DNA of 38,956 nucleotides from Deltaproteobacteria bacterium (GTDB lineage: Bacteria; Desulfobacterota; Desulfobulbia; Desulfobulbales; Desulfobulbaceae). The translations under genes were made by a program, and so were the position numbers. The stretch covers positions 1 to 38,956 of the forward strand of contig JAADIK010000021.1 in NCBI GenBank assembly GCA_013151365.1. The letters are read 5' to 3'. Shown piece after piece: positions 20,511 to 29,644 of this stretch. The notes beneath the pieces are model-generated. The model was not told the DNA's origin. It did no database searches and saw nothing but the letters and a program-made list of their open reading frames with translations. Position 1 is the first letter of the stretch. Each line of letters opens with the position of its first letter.

Positions 20511-21272
20511 ATGGAAGAGAAGACAAAAGTGGTGGCCATCATTCCGGCGCGCTACCATTCCAACCGTTTTGAAGGCAAGCCCCTGGCCCCTATCCTGGGC
20601 AAATCCATGATCCAGCATGTCGTGGAACGGGCAACGGGCCTGGATCTGCTTTCCCGGGTTGTCGTGGCCACGGATGATGAGCGGATAGCCGATGCCGTCC
20701 GGTCCTTTGGCGGCGAGGTGGTGATGACCCGCGCCGACCATGTTTCCGGCACCGACCGGCTGGCCGAGGCGGCCGAACGGCTGGGCATCTCCGAGCATGA
20801 CGTGGTTGTCAATATCCAGGGCGACCAGCCGCTTTTCCCGGCCGAGATCGTGGAACAGGTGGCCCGGCCGTTGCTGGACGACCCGGCCCTGCCCATGTCG
20901 ACCTTGATTTACAAGATTGTCAGGCCCGAAGAGATTCATGATCCCAATCACGTCAAAACGGTATTTGACCGTCATGGAAACGCCTTGTATTTTTCCCGGT
21001 CCGCGATTCCCTTTCAACGGAATCCGGAAGAAAAGATCAGTCCGACATACTACAAGCATCTCGGTTTTTACGCCTACCGCAAAGGATTTCTGTTGACCTT
21101 TGTCGGCCTGCCCGAGGGGGAATGGGAGCATTTTGAAAAGCTTGAACAGCTTCGGGCCCTGGAATACGGCTACGCCATCCGGGTGGTGCTGACCGAGCAC
21201 GATTCCATTGAGGTCGATACGCCGAAAGACATTGAACGGGTCGAAAAGTTTCTGCTGTCGCAGGGCAGCTAA
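20511..21272 (+). CDS. kdsB: 3-deoxy-manno-octulosonate cytidylyltransferase
   Basis: VVAIIPARYHSNRFEGKPLAPILGKSMIQHVVERA, VVATDDERIADAV, GTDRLAEAAERL, VNIQGDQPL. Confidence 0.96.
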   Translation: MEEKTKVVAIIPARYHSNRFEGKPLAPILGKSMIQHVVERATGLDLLSRVVVATDDERIADAVRSFGGEVVMTRADHVSGTDRLAEAAERLGISEHDVVVNIQGDQPLFPAEIVEQVARPLLDDPALPMSTLIYKIVRPEEIHDPNHVKTVFDRHGNALYFSRSAIPFQRNPEEKISPTYYKHLGFYAYRKGFLLTFVGLPEGEWEHFEKLEQLRALEYGYAIRVVLTEHDSIEVDTPKDIERVEKFLLSQGS

Positions 21273-21324
21273 CCAGGTGCGAGACCGCACGCAGCCCGAC
21301 GAACGAATCCAAGGCACGAGTAAA

Positions 21325-21340
21325 ACGCTCACGGATTCAG
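21325..21340 (+). repeat. Repeat family A, terminal fragment
   Basis: ACGCTCACGGATTCAG identical to the right end of 36003..36219. Confidence 0.5.
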
Positions 21341-21417
21341 GGAAATTTCCACGGACACCGGGCTTCGTCCGATAATATTTCTATATTAAGTCACTTAAGT
21401 CACAAAAAGAGGAGAGC

Positions 21418-22344
21418 ATGAAAAATAAAATAACCATAATCGGCGCCGGGAATGTCGGCGCCACCGCGGCGCACTGGGCCCTGGTCCGCAAGCTCGGCAA
21501 TGTCGTGCTGCTTGATGTCATGGAAGGTATTCCCCAGGGCAAGGCCCTGGATCTCTGGGAGTCGGGCCCCTTGCACGGTTTTGCCGGTATGGTCCGGGGT
21601 TCCAACGATTATGCGGACACCGCCGGTTCCGACGTGGTGATCATCACCGCCGGCCTGGCCCGCAAGCCCGGCATGTCCCGGGATGACCTGCTGTCCAAAA
21701 ACGTGGCCATCGTCAAATCATGCGCCGAGGAGGCGGTCAGGCATTCGCCCGACTGTTTCATGATCGTGGTGACCAACCCCATCGATGCCATGGTGCATAC
21801 GGCCTTCAAGGCCGGCGGTCTGGCCCGGCACCGTATCGTCGGCATGGCCGGCGTCCTTGATTCCGCCCGCTACCGAACCTTTCTGGCCGAGGCCATCGGC
21901 GTGGCGCCCCAGGATGTCTATGCGCCGGTCATGGGTATTCACGGCGACAACATGCTGCCCCTTGTTCGTCTGGCCAACGTGGCCGGGGTGCCGGTTACCG
22001 ATCTCCTGCCGGCGGCCGAGATTGAAGAGATAGTCAAGCGGACGCAGATGGGCGGGATTGAAATCGTCAATCATCTCAAAACCGGCAGTGCTTTTTATAC
22101 CCCCGGTCTCGCCGCCGTCGAGATGGCGGAGGCCGTGTTGAATGATACCCGCCGGGTTCTGCCCTGCGCCGCCTATCTTGAAGGCGAGTTCGGGATATCC
22201 GGCTGTTTCCTCGGCGTTCCGGTGGTCCTGGGCGCCGGCGGCGTTGAGCGGATTCTCGAGTTTGCCCTGACCGATGCCGAACGGGCCGCCCTGGAGTTGT
22301 CCGTCCAGGCCGTATCAAAACAGACGGCGGCCACGGGCCTGTAG
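21418..22344 (+). CDS. mdh: Malate dehydrogenase
   Basis: KITIIGAGNVGATAAHWAL, GLARKPGMSRDDLL (MDH-type Arg), VVTNPIDAMVHTAFKAGG, GMAGVLDSARYRTFLAE, GIHGDNMLPL. Confidence 0.95.
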   Translation: MKNKITIIGAGNVGATAAHWALVRKLGNVVLLDVMEGIPQGKALDLWESGPLHGFAGMVRGSNDYADTAGSDVVIITAGLARKPGMSRDDLLSKNVAIVKSCAEEAVRHSPDCFMIVVTNPIDAMVHTAFKAGGLARHRIVGMAGVLDSARYRTFLAEAIGVAPQDVYAPVMGIHGDNMLPLVRLANVAGVPVTDLLPAAEIEEIVKRTQMGGIEIVNHLKTGSAFYTPGLAAVEMAEAVLNDTRRVLPCAAYLEGEFGISGCFLGVPVVLGAGGVERILEFALTDAERAALELSVQAVSKQTAATGL

Positions 22345-22356
22345 AATCCGGGGATT

Positions 22357-24714
22357 ATGGAGAGGGACTCAGGAAAAAAGGTTTTGGCGCAGGTTTTGGA
22401 AACCCTGGCCGGGCGAAACCTGTCATTGCTTGATTTTCTGCCTGACGGCAGCCTGGCGGAAAAAATGATCAGCCTGGTGCTGAGCGGGCCGCCTCCCAGT
22501 CCGTCCTCCAGGCTGACCAACCTGTTCCGGGAATTTTTGCCGCGGTTTTCCGAGGTCGATACCCGTGATCTCAAGGTCGTGATATTCGGCGGCGGTACGG
22601 GCCTTTCCAATATCATCGGCGGCGATTCCCGGCAGGCTGACTGGTGCGCAGCGCCCTTTACCGGGCTCAAGGAGATCTTTCCCCACATCAACAGCATCGT
22701 CTGTGTGACCGACGACGGCGGTTCATCGGGCGAACTGCTCAAGGAGCTGCCCCTGGTAGCCCTGGGTGACCTGCGACATGTTCTGCTTGCCTCCATCCGC
22801 CGGGAGAAAATAAAAGACCGCTATGACCTGGACGATGCCGGCGCCCTCCGGCTCGCCGGTCGGCTGCACTCGATTTTCAATTACCGCTTTACCGGCCGAC
22901 CCGGTTCAGCCGACGAAATGCTTACCGCCGCCGGTCTCGGTCCGGGCCGGTTGCCGCCGCCGCTGGACCTGTTCCTCCGTGAACTGGCCGGCCGGCTGTT
23001 TGCCGACCGCCGCCTGGCTCCCACCCTTGACCGTCCGCAATGCCTGGGGAATTTGCTCCTGGCCAGCGCCATTTACGAGCACCTCGATCCCGCCGCAAGT
23101 AATATCGAGCTGGCGGCTGATGACCAGGCAATCGACGATGCCACCATTCGCGGCCTGGCCGCGCTGTCGTCCCGCCTCGGCGCGCCGGCCCGGGCGGTTC
23201 TGCCCTGTACCGCCACCCCCGCCCAGTTGCAGATCCTGTACGGCAACGGGGTGCTGGCGACCGGCGAGTATAAATCCGGCCATGCCCGGCGGGGTTATCC
23301 GGTTGACCGGGTAATCGTCAGATTTTTCCGGCCTCCCCGTTTGCCGCCCCCGGTCAGCCAGGTCATCGATGAGGCGGATATTATAATCTTTGCGCCCGGC
23401 AGTCTCTACTCTTCCGTTGTCCCCATTCTGCAGGTCCCCGGTCTGGCCGAAAAGGTCAGGGCGAATGACCGGGCCTTGAAACTGCTGGTTGCCAATATCT
23501 GGGTCCAGAAAGGGGAAACCGATGCCGCCCGTGACGCGCCGGAGCGCAAGTTTCATGTCTCCGATCTCATCCGGGCCTATGCCCGGAACATCCCGGGCGG
23601 GGTCGAGAAACTGTTTTCTCACATCCTGGCCCTGGGGCTCGGAGATATCCCGGGCTCGGTCCTGCGGAACTATGCGCTGGAAGATAAGGAGCCTATCTAC
23701 CTGGACCGGCAGCCCTTGCGCGAGATGGGGTTCGAACCGGTGGAGGCCTGCATTTTTTCCAAGGAAATGCTTTCCCGGCGCCGGGTTATCCAGCACGATC
23801 CCGATGCCCTGGCCATGTCGATTCGAACACTTTGGAATCTGAACGTCCATGGCCTGCTTGCCCCGAATCCCCAGGGTACAACCAGCCCCGGCCCGGAGAA
23901 AATCGGCCCCCTTGTCCGGGACGACCTGGTCTTTCCCTGTCAACGCTACCAGTCGATCAGGGCCTGGCTCCGGGGGCTCACCTGGCGACAGATTACCGGC
24001 CGGGCCGGACTGACGCAGTCTCTGCCCGGGGAGGAGCGGTTACGGCTGTTTGAACGCGTCGCCGAGGTGATCTGGCACCACCATGATATTCTGCTGCAGC
24101 ACCTGCAACTCGTGCGGGGCATCATCCTGGTGGATTCCGCCCACTGGCGGCGCTGCCAGCAGTGGGACAATGTCTTTTCCTTTTATGACCCGTTGAACGG
24201 TTGTATTACGATCCGCCGGGACCAGCTTGAAGACCCCGGCCACTTTGAAATGGCCTTTCTCGTGGCCCTTGGCGAGTCGCTGCTCGGCAATTATGCCCGG
24301 GAGAAACGGATGGCGGATATTCACGCCGAAGGAGAGATTGTCGGCCGGGTTTTCCGGCTGACCCTGAGAGAGCCCCGGGACTGCAACAGTTTCCTGGCGG
24401 GCGGCGAGCTGAAAACGTATCTGCAGCTCGCCCGCATGCGCGTCTCGCAAGACAATCCGCTGCTCTATACCCGGCTGGTGAACGGTGAAGAGGGGTTTAC
24501 GCCGCCGGGACTTCTGTTCGGCCTCTTCTATGCCTGGTACCTGGATAACAGGTTCGCCGGTCATATCGAGTATAAGATGTCAATTCTGCGTAACAAGGTT
24601 TCGGACCTGATCCCTGAACAGGTCCGGATCGTCGGCCGCCGGAACGGCCTCACCCGGTTTTTCCGCGAAACGGTGTTCCGGCACCGATGCGCCGTAACCG
24701 AGAACCGGCCATAA
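22357..24714 (+). CDS. YvcK/CofD-family protein (gluconeogenesis factor-like) with long C-terminal extension
   Basis: 785 aa; KVVIFGGGTGLSNII, VCVTDDGGSSGELLKEL, LGDLRHVLLA, DIIIFAPGSLYSSVVPILQVPGLAE; ~280 aa beyond the recognisable domain. Confidence 0.82.
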   Translation: MERDSGKKVLAQVLETLAGRNLSLLDFLPDGSLAEKMISLVLSGPPPSPSSRLTNLFREFLPRFSEVDTRDLKVVIFGGGTGLSNIIGGDSRQADWCAAPFTGLKEIFPHINSIVCVTDDGGSSGELLKELPLVALGDLRHVLLASIRREKIKDRYDLDDAGALRLAGRLHSIFNYRFTGRPGSADEMLTAAGLGPGRLPPPLDLFLRELAGRLFADRRLAPTLDRPQCLGNLLLASAIYEHLDPAASNIELAADDQAIDDATIRGLAALSSRLGAPARAVLPCTATPAQLQILYGNGVLATGEYKSGHARRGYPVDRVIVRFFRPPRLPPPVSQVIDEADIIIFAPGSLYSSVVPILQVPGLAEKVRANDRALKLLVANIWVQKGETDAARDAPERKFHVSDLIRAYARNIPGGVEKLFSHILALGLGDIPGSVLRNYALEDKEPIYLDRQPLREMGFEPVEACIFSKEMLSRRRVIQHDPDALAMSIRTLWNLNVHGLLAPNPQGTTSPGPEKIGPLVRDDLVFPCQRYQSIRAWLRGLTWRQITGRAGLTQSLPGEERLRLFERVAEVIWHHHDILLQHLQLVRGIILVDSAHWRRCQQWDNVFSFYDPLNGCITIRRDQLEDPGHFEMAFLVALGESLLGNYAREKRMADIHAEGEIVGRVFRLTLREPRDCNSFLAGGELKTYLQLARMRVSQDNPLLYTRLVNGEEGFTPPGLLFGLFYAWYLDNRFAGHIEYKMSILRNKVSDLIPEQVRIVGRRNGLTRFFRETVFRHRCAVTENRP

Positions 24715-24719
24715 TCGTT

Positions 24720-27398
24720 ATGCAGATTCGAACCAAGACCATTCTGTCAATGCTGGCCGTCATCCTGGTGCTGTCCGGCGGTTATCTTTATATTTTTATC
24801 CACCAGCAGCAGGAAAACCGGCAGTTGATTATCAACGGCAATAAAATCAGGGCGAGGACCCTGATTACCACGGTTGCCGATCGCCTCAACCAGCAGTACC
24901 GGGGCCGTATCCAGGGTTTAATCTATTCCCGCCGCGATATTGTCCAGCTTTTCGCCGATCGTGAACGGCACCGGCTGTTCAAGGCGATCCTCCCGGTCTT
25001 CAAGCAGCTCCGGCGGGAAGACGGGTATTTCTCTCACATTAATTTTGTCCTGCCGGATAATTCGCTCTTCCTGCAGATAGATAAACCGGGGCAAAGTGAA
25101 GAAGGGTGTGCCTGCTTCCCCAAGGTGACCGACGGTGCTGGTGGTCCCAGGATGTCAAGCGGTTTTGAAGATGACTGCTACGGCCTTGATTTTTTTATTG
25201 TCCAGCCGGTTTTCGAGCGGAAAAAGTATATCGGCAGCATGAGTTTCGGCATCAGGGTCGACGAGTTTCTCGACGCGCTCCGGGATAAACTTGATCTGCC
25301 GGTGGCCCTGCTTCTGACCGGCGCCCGGATTGACAAGGATGCCTTGAAAGACCATGCCGCTCTCCCGGTCGACGGGGGGATGATCTATGCCTACAATGAT
25401 TCTTTTTTTTCCGCAAATGCGCAACGGCTGCATATTCGCAATGAAAATCAGACCATGGACACCGGAAATGGCGTTTACGATATTTTTACCTCGTATGTGA
25501 TAAAAAATATTCAGGGCAAAGAGATCGGCCGGATCATCCTGGCCCTGGATGTGACCAACTTCGTTGAATCCCAGCACCGTGATCTGTTCAGATTGATTGT
25601 GATCACCCTGGCACTGCTTGTTGTTGCCACCTTGATCCTCTATTTCAATTTTAACACGATCCTCGGCCGGATCGGGGAGCTCAACGACAGGCTGCGCGGA
25701 AAAAATGAAGAGCTGCGCAAGGCGGGCGAGCAGCTTGAGGCCCTGGTCGAGAAGAGGACGGCGGAACTCGAAGAGACAAACCGTCATCTCAAAGAGGAGG
25801 TGCGGCGACGGCAGGAGGCCAACCGGGCGCTCCATTGTTCGGTTCATGAGTGGCAAAGCACTTTTGACGCCATCAGCGATCCGGTCACGATCCTTGATCA
25901 GGACATGGTTATCGTCGTCGCCAACAAGGCGGCTCACGAGTTGTTGAGCCCGGACGGCGAGGAGGTGGTGGGCCGGAAATGTTACGCCTTGTTTGCCGCC
26001 GGTTCGGAGCCGTGCCGCAACTGCCCGGCCGCCGCCGCGTCTTACGACGGCACCACCCATGAACAGAAAATGGAGCACAACTATCTCGGCAAAACCTTCC
26101 TCGTCTCCTGCTCCCCTGTTGTTGACGGCAAGGAAATCCTGGGTTTTGTCCATACGGCAAGAGATATCACCCAGGAAAAAAACCTGAAAAAGCAGTTGAT
26201 CCAGGCCCAGAAAATGGAAGCCATCGCCACGCTTGCCGGCGGTATCGCCCACGATTTCAATAACATCCTCGGGGCGATCCTCGGCAATGCCGACCTGCTC
26301 CTGTACCGTATCCCCCCGCCCCGGCAGGATAAGAACGGCGCCCCTGCCGGCGACCCCGGGATCACCCTGCAGGATGTCCGGGTGAATCTGCAGGCGATCA
26401 AAAAGGCGGGCAACCGGGCCAAGGAGCTGGTCAGCCAGATCCTCACCTTCAGCCGGCAGACCCAGACGCAGCGCCGCAATGTCCTGGTTACCCCGGTCAT
26501 CAAGGAGGCGATTAAGCTCCTGCGCGCCTCCCTGCCGGCCAACATCGAGATCAACTTCAGCGTGGATAAGGATATCGACCATATCTATGCCGACCTGACC
26601 AGGGTGCACCAGGTTTTCATGAATCTCTGCACCAACGCGGCCCAGGCCATGAAGGAGAAAGGGGGACGGCTTGATGTCTCCCTGCGGTCGATCGAAGCGG
26701 GGCCGGAGGAGTTGAAGCGCTATCCCGAACTGCAGCCGGGCCGCTACGTGGCCCTGGCTGTTCGGGATACGGGGCACGGCATGAGCAAAGAGGTAATGAA
26801 CCGTATTTTCGATCCTTTTTTTACAACCAGGGACGTCGGCGAGGGGACCGGCATGGGGCTGGCCGTTATTCACGGCATTGTCTCCGCTCATGAAGGGGGC
26901 ATCGATGTTCAGTCCGAAAAGGGCAAGGGCTCGGTTTTTACCGTATTCTTCCCGGCGGTCCAAGAGGCAGACGTCGAGGTGAAAGACGTTGTGCTGGGGC
27001 TGCCCCGCGGCAATGAAAAAATTTTGTTTGTCGATGATAAAGAAGATATTGTAAAAATGAGCACCCGGATGTTAGAGTATCTCGGCTATCAGGTCTATGT
27101 CGCCAGAAGCGGGGACCAGGCCCTGGCCATGATCAAGGCGGAGGCGGCGGACATCGACCTCGTCATCACCGACTACTCCATGCCCGGGATAACAGGGTTG
27201 CAGCTTGCGGAGAAAATAATCAAGATCCGCAAGGATTTGCCCGTTATCCTCTGTTCCGGTTTCAGTGAAGCTGCTATCGTCGATGAGGCGAGCAAGACGA
27301 TTAACTGTAGATTCTTGCCCAAACCGCTTGATATGAATGTCCTCGCCAGGACAATCCGCGAAATTTTATCCGGTCGTGATCAGGGATGCGAGTCTTAA
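24720..27398 (+). CDS. Hybrid sensor histidine kinase (periplasmic sensor, PAS, HisKA, HATPase, REC)
   Basis: N-terminal TM helix, second TM RLIVITLALLVVATLILYFNF, H-box GGIAHDFNNILGAILGNADLL, GEGTGMGLAVIHGIV, REC ILFVDDKEDIV...VITDYSMPG...LPKPLD. Confidence 0.92.
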   Translation: MQIRTKTILSMLAVILVLSGGYLYIFIHQQQENRQLIINGNKIRARTLITTVADRLNQQYRGRIQGLIYSRRDIVQLFADRERHRLFKAILPVFKQLRREDGYFSHINFVLPDNSLFLQIDKPGQSEEGCACFPKVTDGAGGPRMSSGFEDDCYGLDFFIVQPVFERKKYIGSMSFGIRVDEFLDALRDKLDLPVALLLTGARIDKDALKDHAALPVDGGMIYAYNDSFFSANAQRLHIRNENQTMDTGNGVYDIFTSYVIKNIQGKEIGRIILALDVTNFVESQHRDLFRLIVITLALLVVATLILYFNFNTILGRIGELNDRLRGKNEELRKAGEQLEALVEKRTAELEETNRHLKEEVRRRQEANRALHCSVHEWQSTFDAISDPVTILDQDMVIVVANKAAHELLSPDGEEVVGRKCYALFAAGSEPCRNCPAAAASYDGTTHEQKMEHNYLGKTFLVSCSPVVDGKEILGFVHTARDITQEKNLKKQLIQAQKMEAIATLAGGIAHDFNNILGAILGNADLLLYRIPPPRQDKNGAPAGDPGITLQDVRVNLQAIKKAGNRAKELVSQILTFSRQTQTQRRNVLVTPVIKEAIKLLRASLPANIEINFSVDKDIDHIYADLTRVHQVFMNLCTNAAQAMKEKGGRLDVSLRSIEAGPEELKRYPELQPGRYVALAVRDTGHGMSKEVMNRIFDPFFTTRDVGEGTGMGLAVIHGIVSAHEGGIDVQSEKGKGSVFTVFFPAVQEADVEVKDVVLGLPRGNEKILFVDDKEDIVKMSTRMLEYLGYQVYVARSGDQALAMIKAEAADIDLVITDYSMPGITGLQLAEKIIKIRKDLPVILCSGFSEAAIVDEASKTINCRFLPKPLDMNVLARTIREILSGRDQGCES

Positions 27399-27754
27399 TT
27401 GTTGATGATGATGAACAGATCCGGGCGCTGCTCCAGGAGGTAATGGAGTGGGCGGGCTTTGACGTGGCCGTGGCGGAGAACGGCCGGGTGGCCATGCGGC
27501 TTCAGGGACAACAACCCGCCGACCTGGTGATTACCGATTTGATCATGCCTGAACAGGAAGGGCTGGAAACGATCACCAGCCTGAAAAAAATATATAAAGA
27601 CATAAAAATAATCGCCATTTCAGGCGGCGGCCGGATCGGGCCGGAGGCTTATCTGCCGGCCGCCTTGGAACTCGGGGCGGATCGGATTTTCAGCAAACCG
27701 TTTGACGTGCAGGAAATTGTCGCCGCGGTCAGGGCGTTATTGGAAATCCCGTAG
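27386..27754 (+). CDS. Stand-alone response regulator receiver (CheY-like)
   Basis: 122 aa; RVLIVDDDEQIRALL, LVITDLIMPEQEG, IFSKPFD; overlaps the kinase stop by 13 nt. Confidence 0.9.
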   Translation: MRVLIVDDDEQIRALLQEVMEWAGFDVAVAENGRVAMRLQGQQPADLVITDLIMPEQEGLETITSLKKIYKDIKIIAISGGGRIGPEAYLPAALELGADRIFSKPFDVQEIVAAVRALLEIP

Positions 27755-27796
27755 GCGTCTGCTGATGGCCGGCAATGAATTCCCGCGGACCCGGAC

Positions 27797-29644
27797 GTGA
27801 ACCAGGAGAGCACCGCGCAGGCCGGGCAGGGGCGGCCGCCGGCCGGAAAACGGGCGGTCCTGGGACTTGTTCTGCCTATTTTTTTCCGTTATCGCCGCCG
27901 GCTCGCCCTGGGCCTGGTTGCCCTGATCGCCGTCGATTTCCTGCAACTCATTATTCCCCACCTGCTCAAGATCGGCGTGGACGGCCTGGCCGACGGCACG
28001 GCCACCACGAATCACCTGCTGGCAATCGGTGGCCTGATTCTTCTTATCGCCTTTTTTGTGGCGATACTCCGCTTCGCCTGGCGTTACCTGATCGTCGGTT
28101 TTTCCCGGCTGCTTGAGCGCCACCTGCGCAACCGCATTTTTTCCCATATTCTCACCCTGGACCGGCACTTTTTCGAGCGGCGGACAACCGGGGATATCAT
28201 GGCCCACGCCAGCAATGACCTGCTGGCGGTACAGATGGCCTGCGGCATGGGCCTGGTGGCGGCTGTCGACGCCCTGGTCATGTCCTGCGCCGCCATCGGT
28301 TTCATGGTCCACATCCATCTCCGGCTGACCCTGCTGGCCCTGCTGCCCATGCCGCTTCTCGCCCTCTGTACCCGCCTCCTTTCCGCCCGGCTGCATCAGC
28401 GGTTCAATATCGTGCAGGAGCAGTTCTCCCTGCTCACCGAATTCGTCCGGACAACGCTGGTCTCCATCCGCCTGGTCAAGGCCTATACCATGGAGAATCT
28501 GCAGAAGCGCGACTTTGAAAAACTGGGGCGGTCCTATGTCCACAGCAATATCCGGGTGGCGACGATTCAGGGCCTGTTGTTTCCCGTTGCCGGCCTGGTC
28601 GGCAACATGGGCATGCTCCTGGTTCTCTATTTCGGCGGCCGCCTGGTGATTGCCGGCCGCATCAGTCTCGGGGACTTTGTCGCCTTTATCACCTACCTGT
28701 ACATGCTGGTATGGCCGATGATGGCCATCGGCTGGGTGACCAACCTGGGCCAGCGGGGCATGACCTCCCTGGGCCGCATTCACGAGCTTTTGAGCGCCGC
28801 CCCCCGCTTGCAGGACCGGCTCCCGGCAAAGCGGCCCGCGATGCCGGTTCCGGGCTTCCGGCTCCGTGATCTCGACTTTGTCTACCCGGCGGCAACCCAT
28901 CCGGCCCTGCGCCATGTCTCCCTTGACATCGGCCCCGGAATCCTCGGCCTCACCGGCCGGACCGGCAGCGGTAAATCAACCCTTTGCAAGCTGCTGGCCC
29001 GGCTGTATCCGGTTGCGGACGGCTGCCTTTTTTTCGCCGGCAGCGACGTGAACAGTCTCTCCCTTGACGCCGTCCGCAGCCGGATCGGTTATGTGGGTCA
29101 GGAAACGGTACTTTTTTCCGATACCGTGGCCGCCAACATTGCCATGGGACGTCCCGGCGCCTGCCGGGCGGAAATAGAAGAGGCCGCCCGGCAGGCGGCT
29201 ATTCATCACGAGATCCTGCAGCTCCCCAAGGGGTACGAGACCATGATCGGCGAGCGGGGCGTCAAACTCTCGGGCGGGCAGCGACAGCGCCTGGCCCTTG
29301 CCCGGGCCCTGCTGTGCCGGCGGCCGGTTCTCATTATCGATGACGCCCTGTCCGCCCTCGACGTGGAGACGGAATATGCCGTCATCGTCGCTCTCCGGCA
29401 GGGATTGCGGGGCAAAACGGTCCTCATCGTTTCCCAGAGGATCAAGCTGCTGTCGGAAACGGACGAGATCGTGATCATGGAGCAGGGAACCGTTGTCGAC
29501 CGGGGCGGGCATGAAGAGCTTTTCCGGAGAAACGCCTTGTACCGGTTTATGTATGAAAAGCAGCTGCATGAACCGGGCGTGGGGACAAATAACGTAACTA
29601 CGGGGCAATCCGCTTCGTCTTTAAAGCAGGGGATTAATGTATAA
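27797..29644 (+). CDS. ABC exporter, fused TMD-NBD (subunit 1, degenerate catalytic Glu)
   Basis: GLTGRTGSGKSTLCK, KLSGGQRQRLALARAL, Walker B VLIIDDALSALD. Confidence 0.92.
   Translation: MNQESTAQAGQGRPPAGKRAVLGLVLPIFFRYRRRLALGLVALIAVDFLQLIIPHLLKIGVDGLADGTATTNHLLAIGGLILLIAFFVAILRFAWRYLIVGFSRLLERHLRNRIFSHILTLDRHFFERRTTGDIMAHASNDLLAVQMACGMGLVAAVDALVMSCAAIGFMVHIHLRLTLLALLPMPLLALCTRLLSARLHQRFNIVQEQFSLLTEFVRTTLVSIRLVKAYTMENLQKRDFEKLGRSYVHSNIRVATIQGLLFPVAGLVGNMGMLLVLYFGGRLVIAGRISLGDFVAFITYLYMLVWPMMAIGWVTNLGQRGMTSLGRIHELLSAAPRLQDRLPAKRPAMPVPGFRLRDLDFVYPAATHPALRHVSLDIGPGILGLTGRTGSGKSTLCKLLARLYPVADGCLFFAGSDVNSLSLDAVRSRIGYVGQETVLFSDTVAANIAMGRPGACRAEIEEAARQAAIHHEILQLPKGYETMIGERGVKLSGGQRQRLALARALLCRRPVLIIDDALSALDVETEYAVIVALRQGLRGKTVLIVSQRIKLLSETDEIVIMEQGTVVDRGGHEELFRRNALYRFMYEKQLHEPGVGTNNVTTGQSASSLKQGINV

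Noticed and set aside
25155-26963. 602-aa minus-strand ORF opposite the second histidine kinase
   Set aside because: Antisense shadow ORF; the sense strand encodes well-defined HisKA/HATPase motifs.
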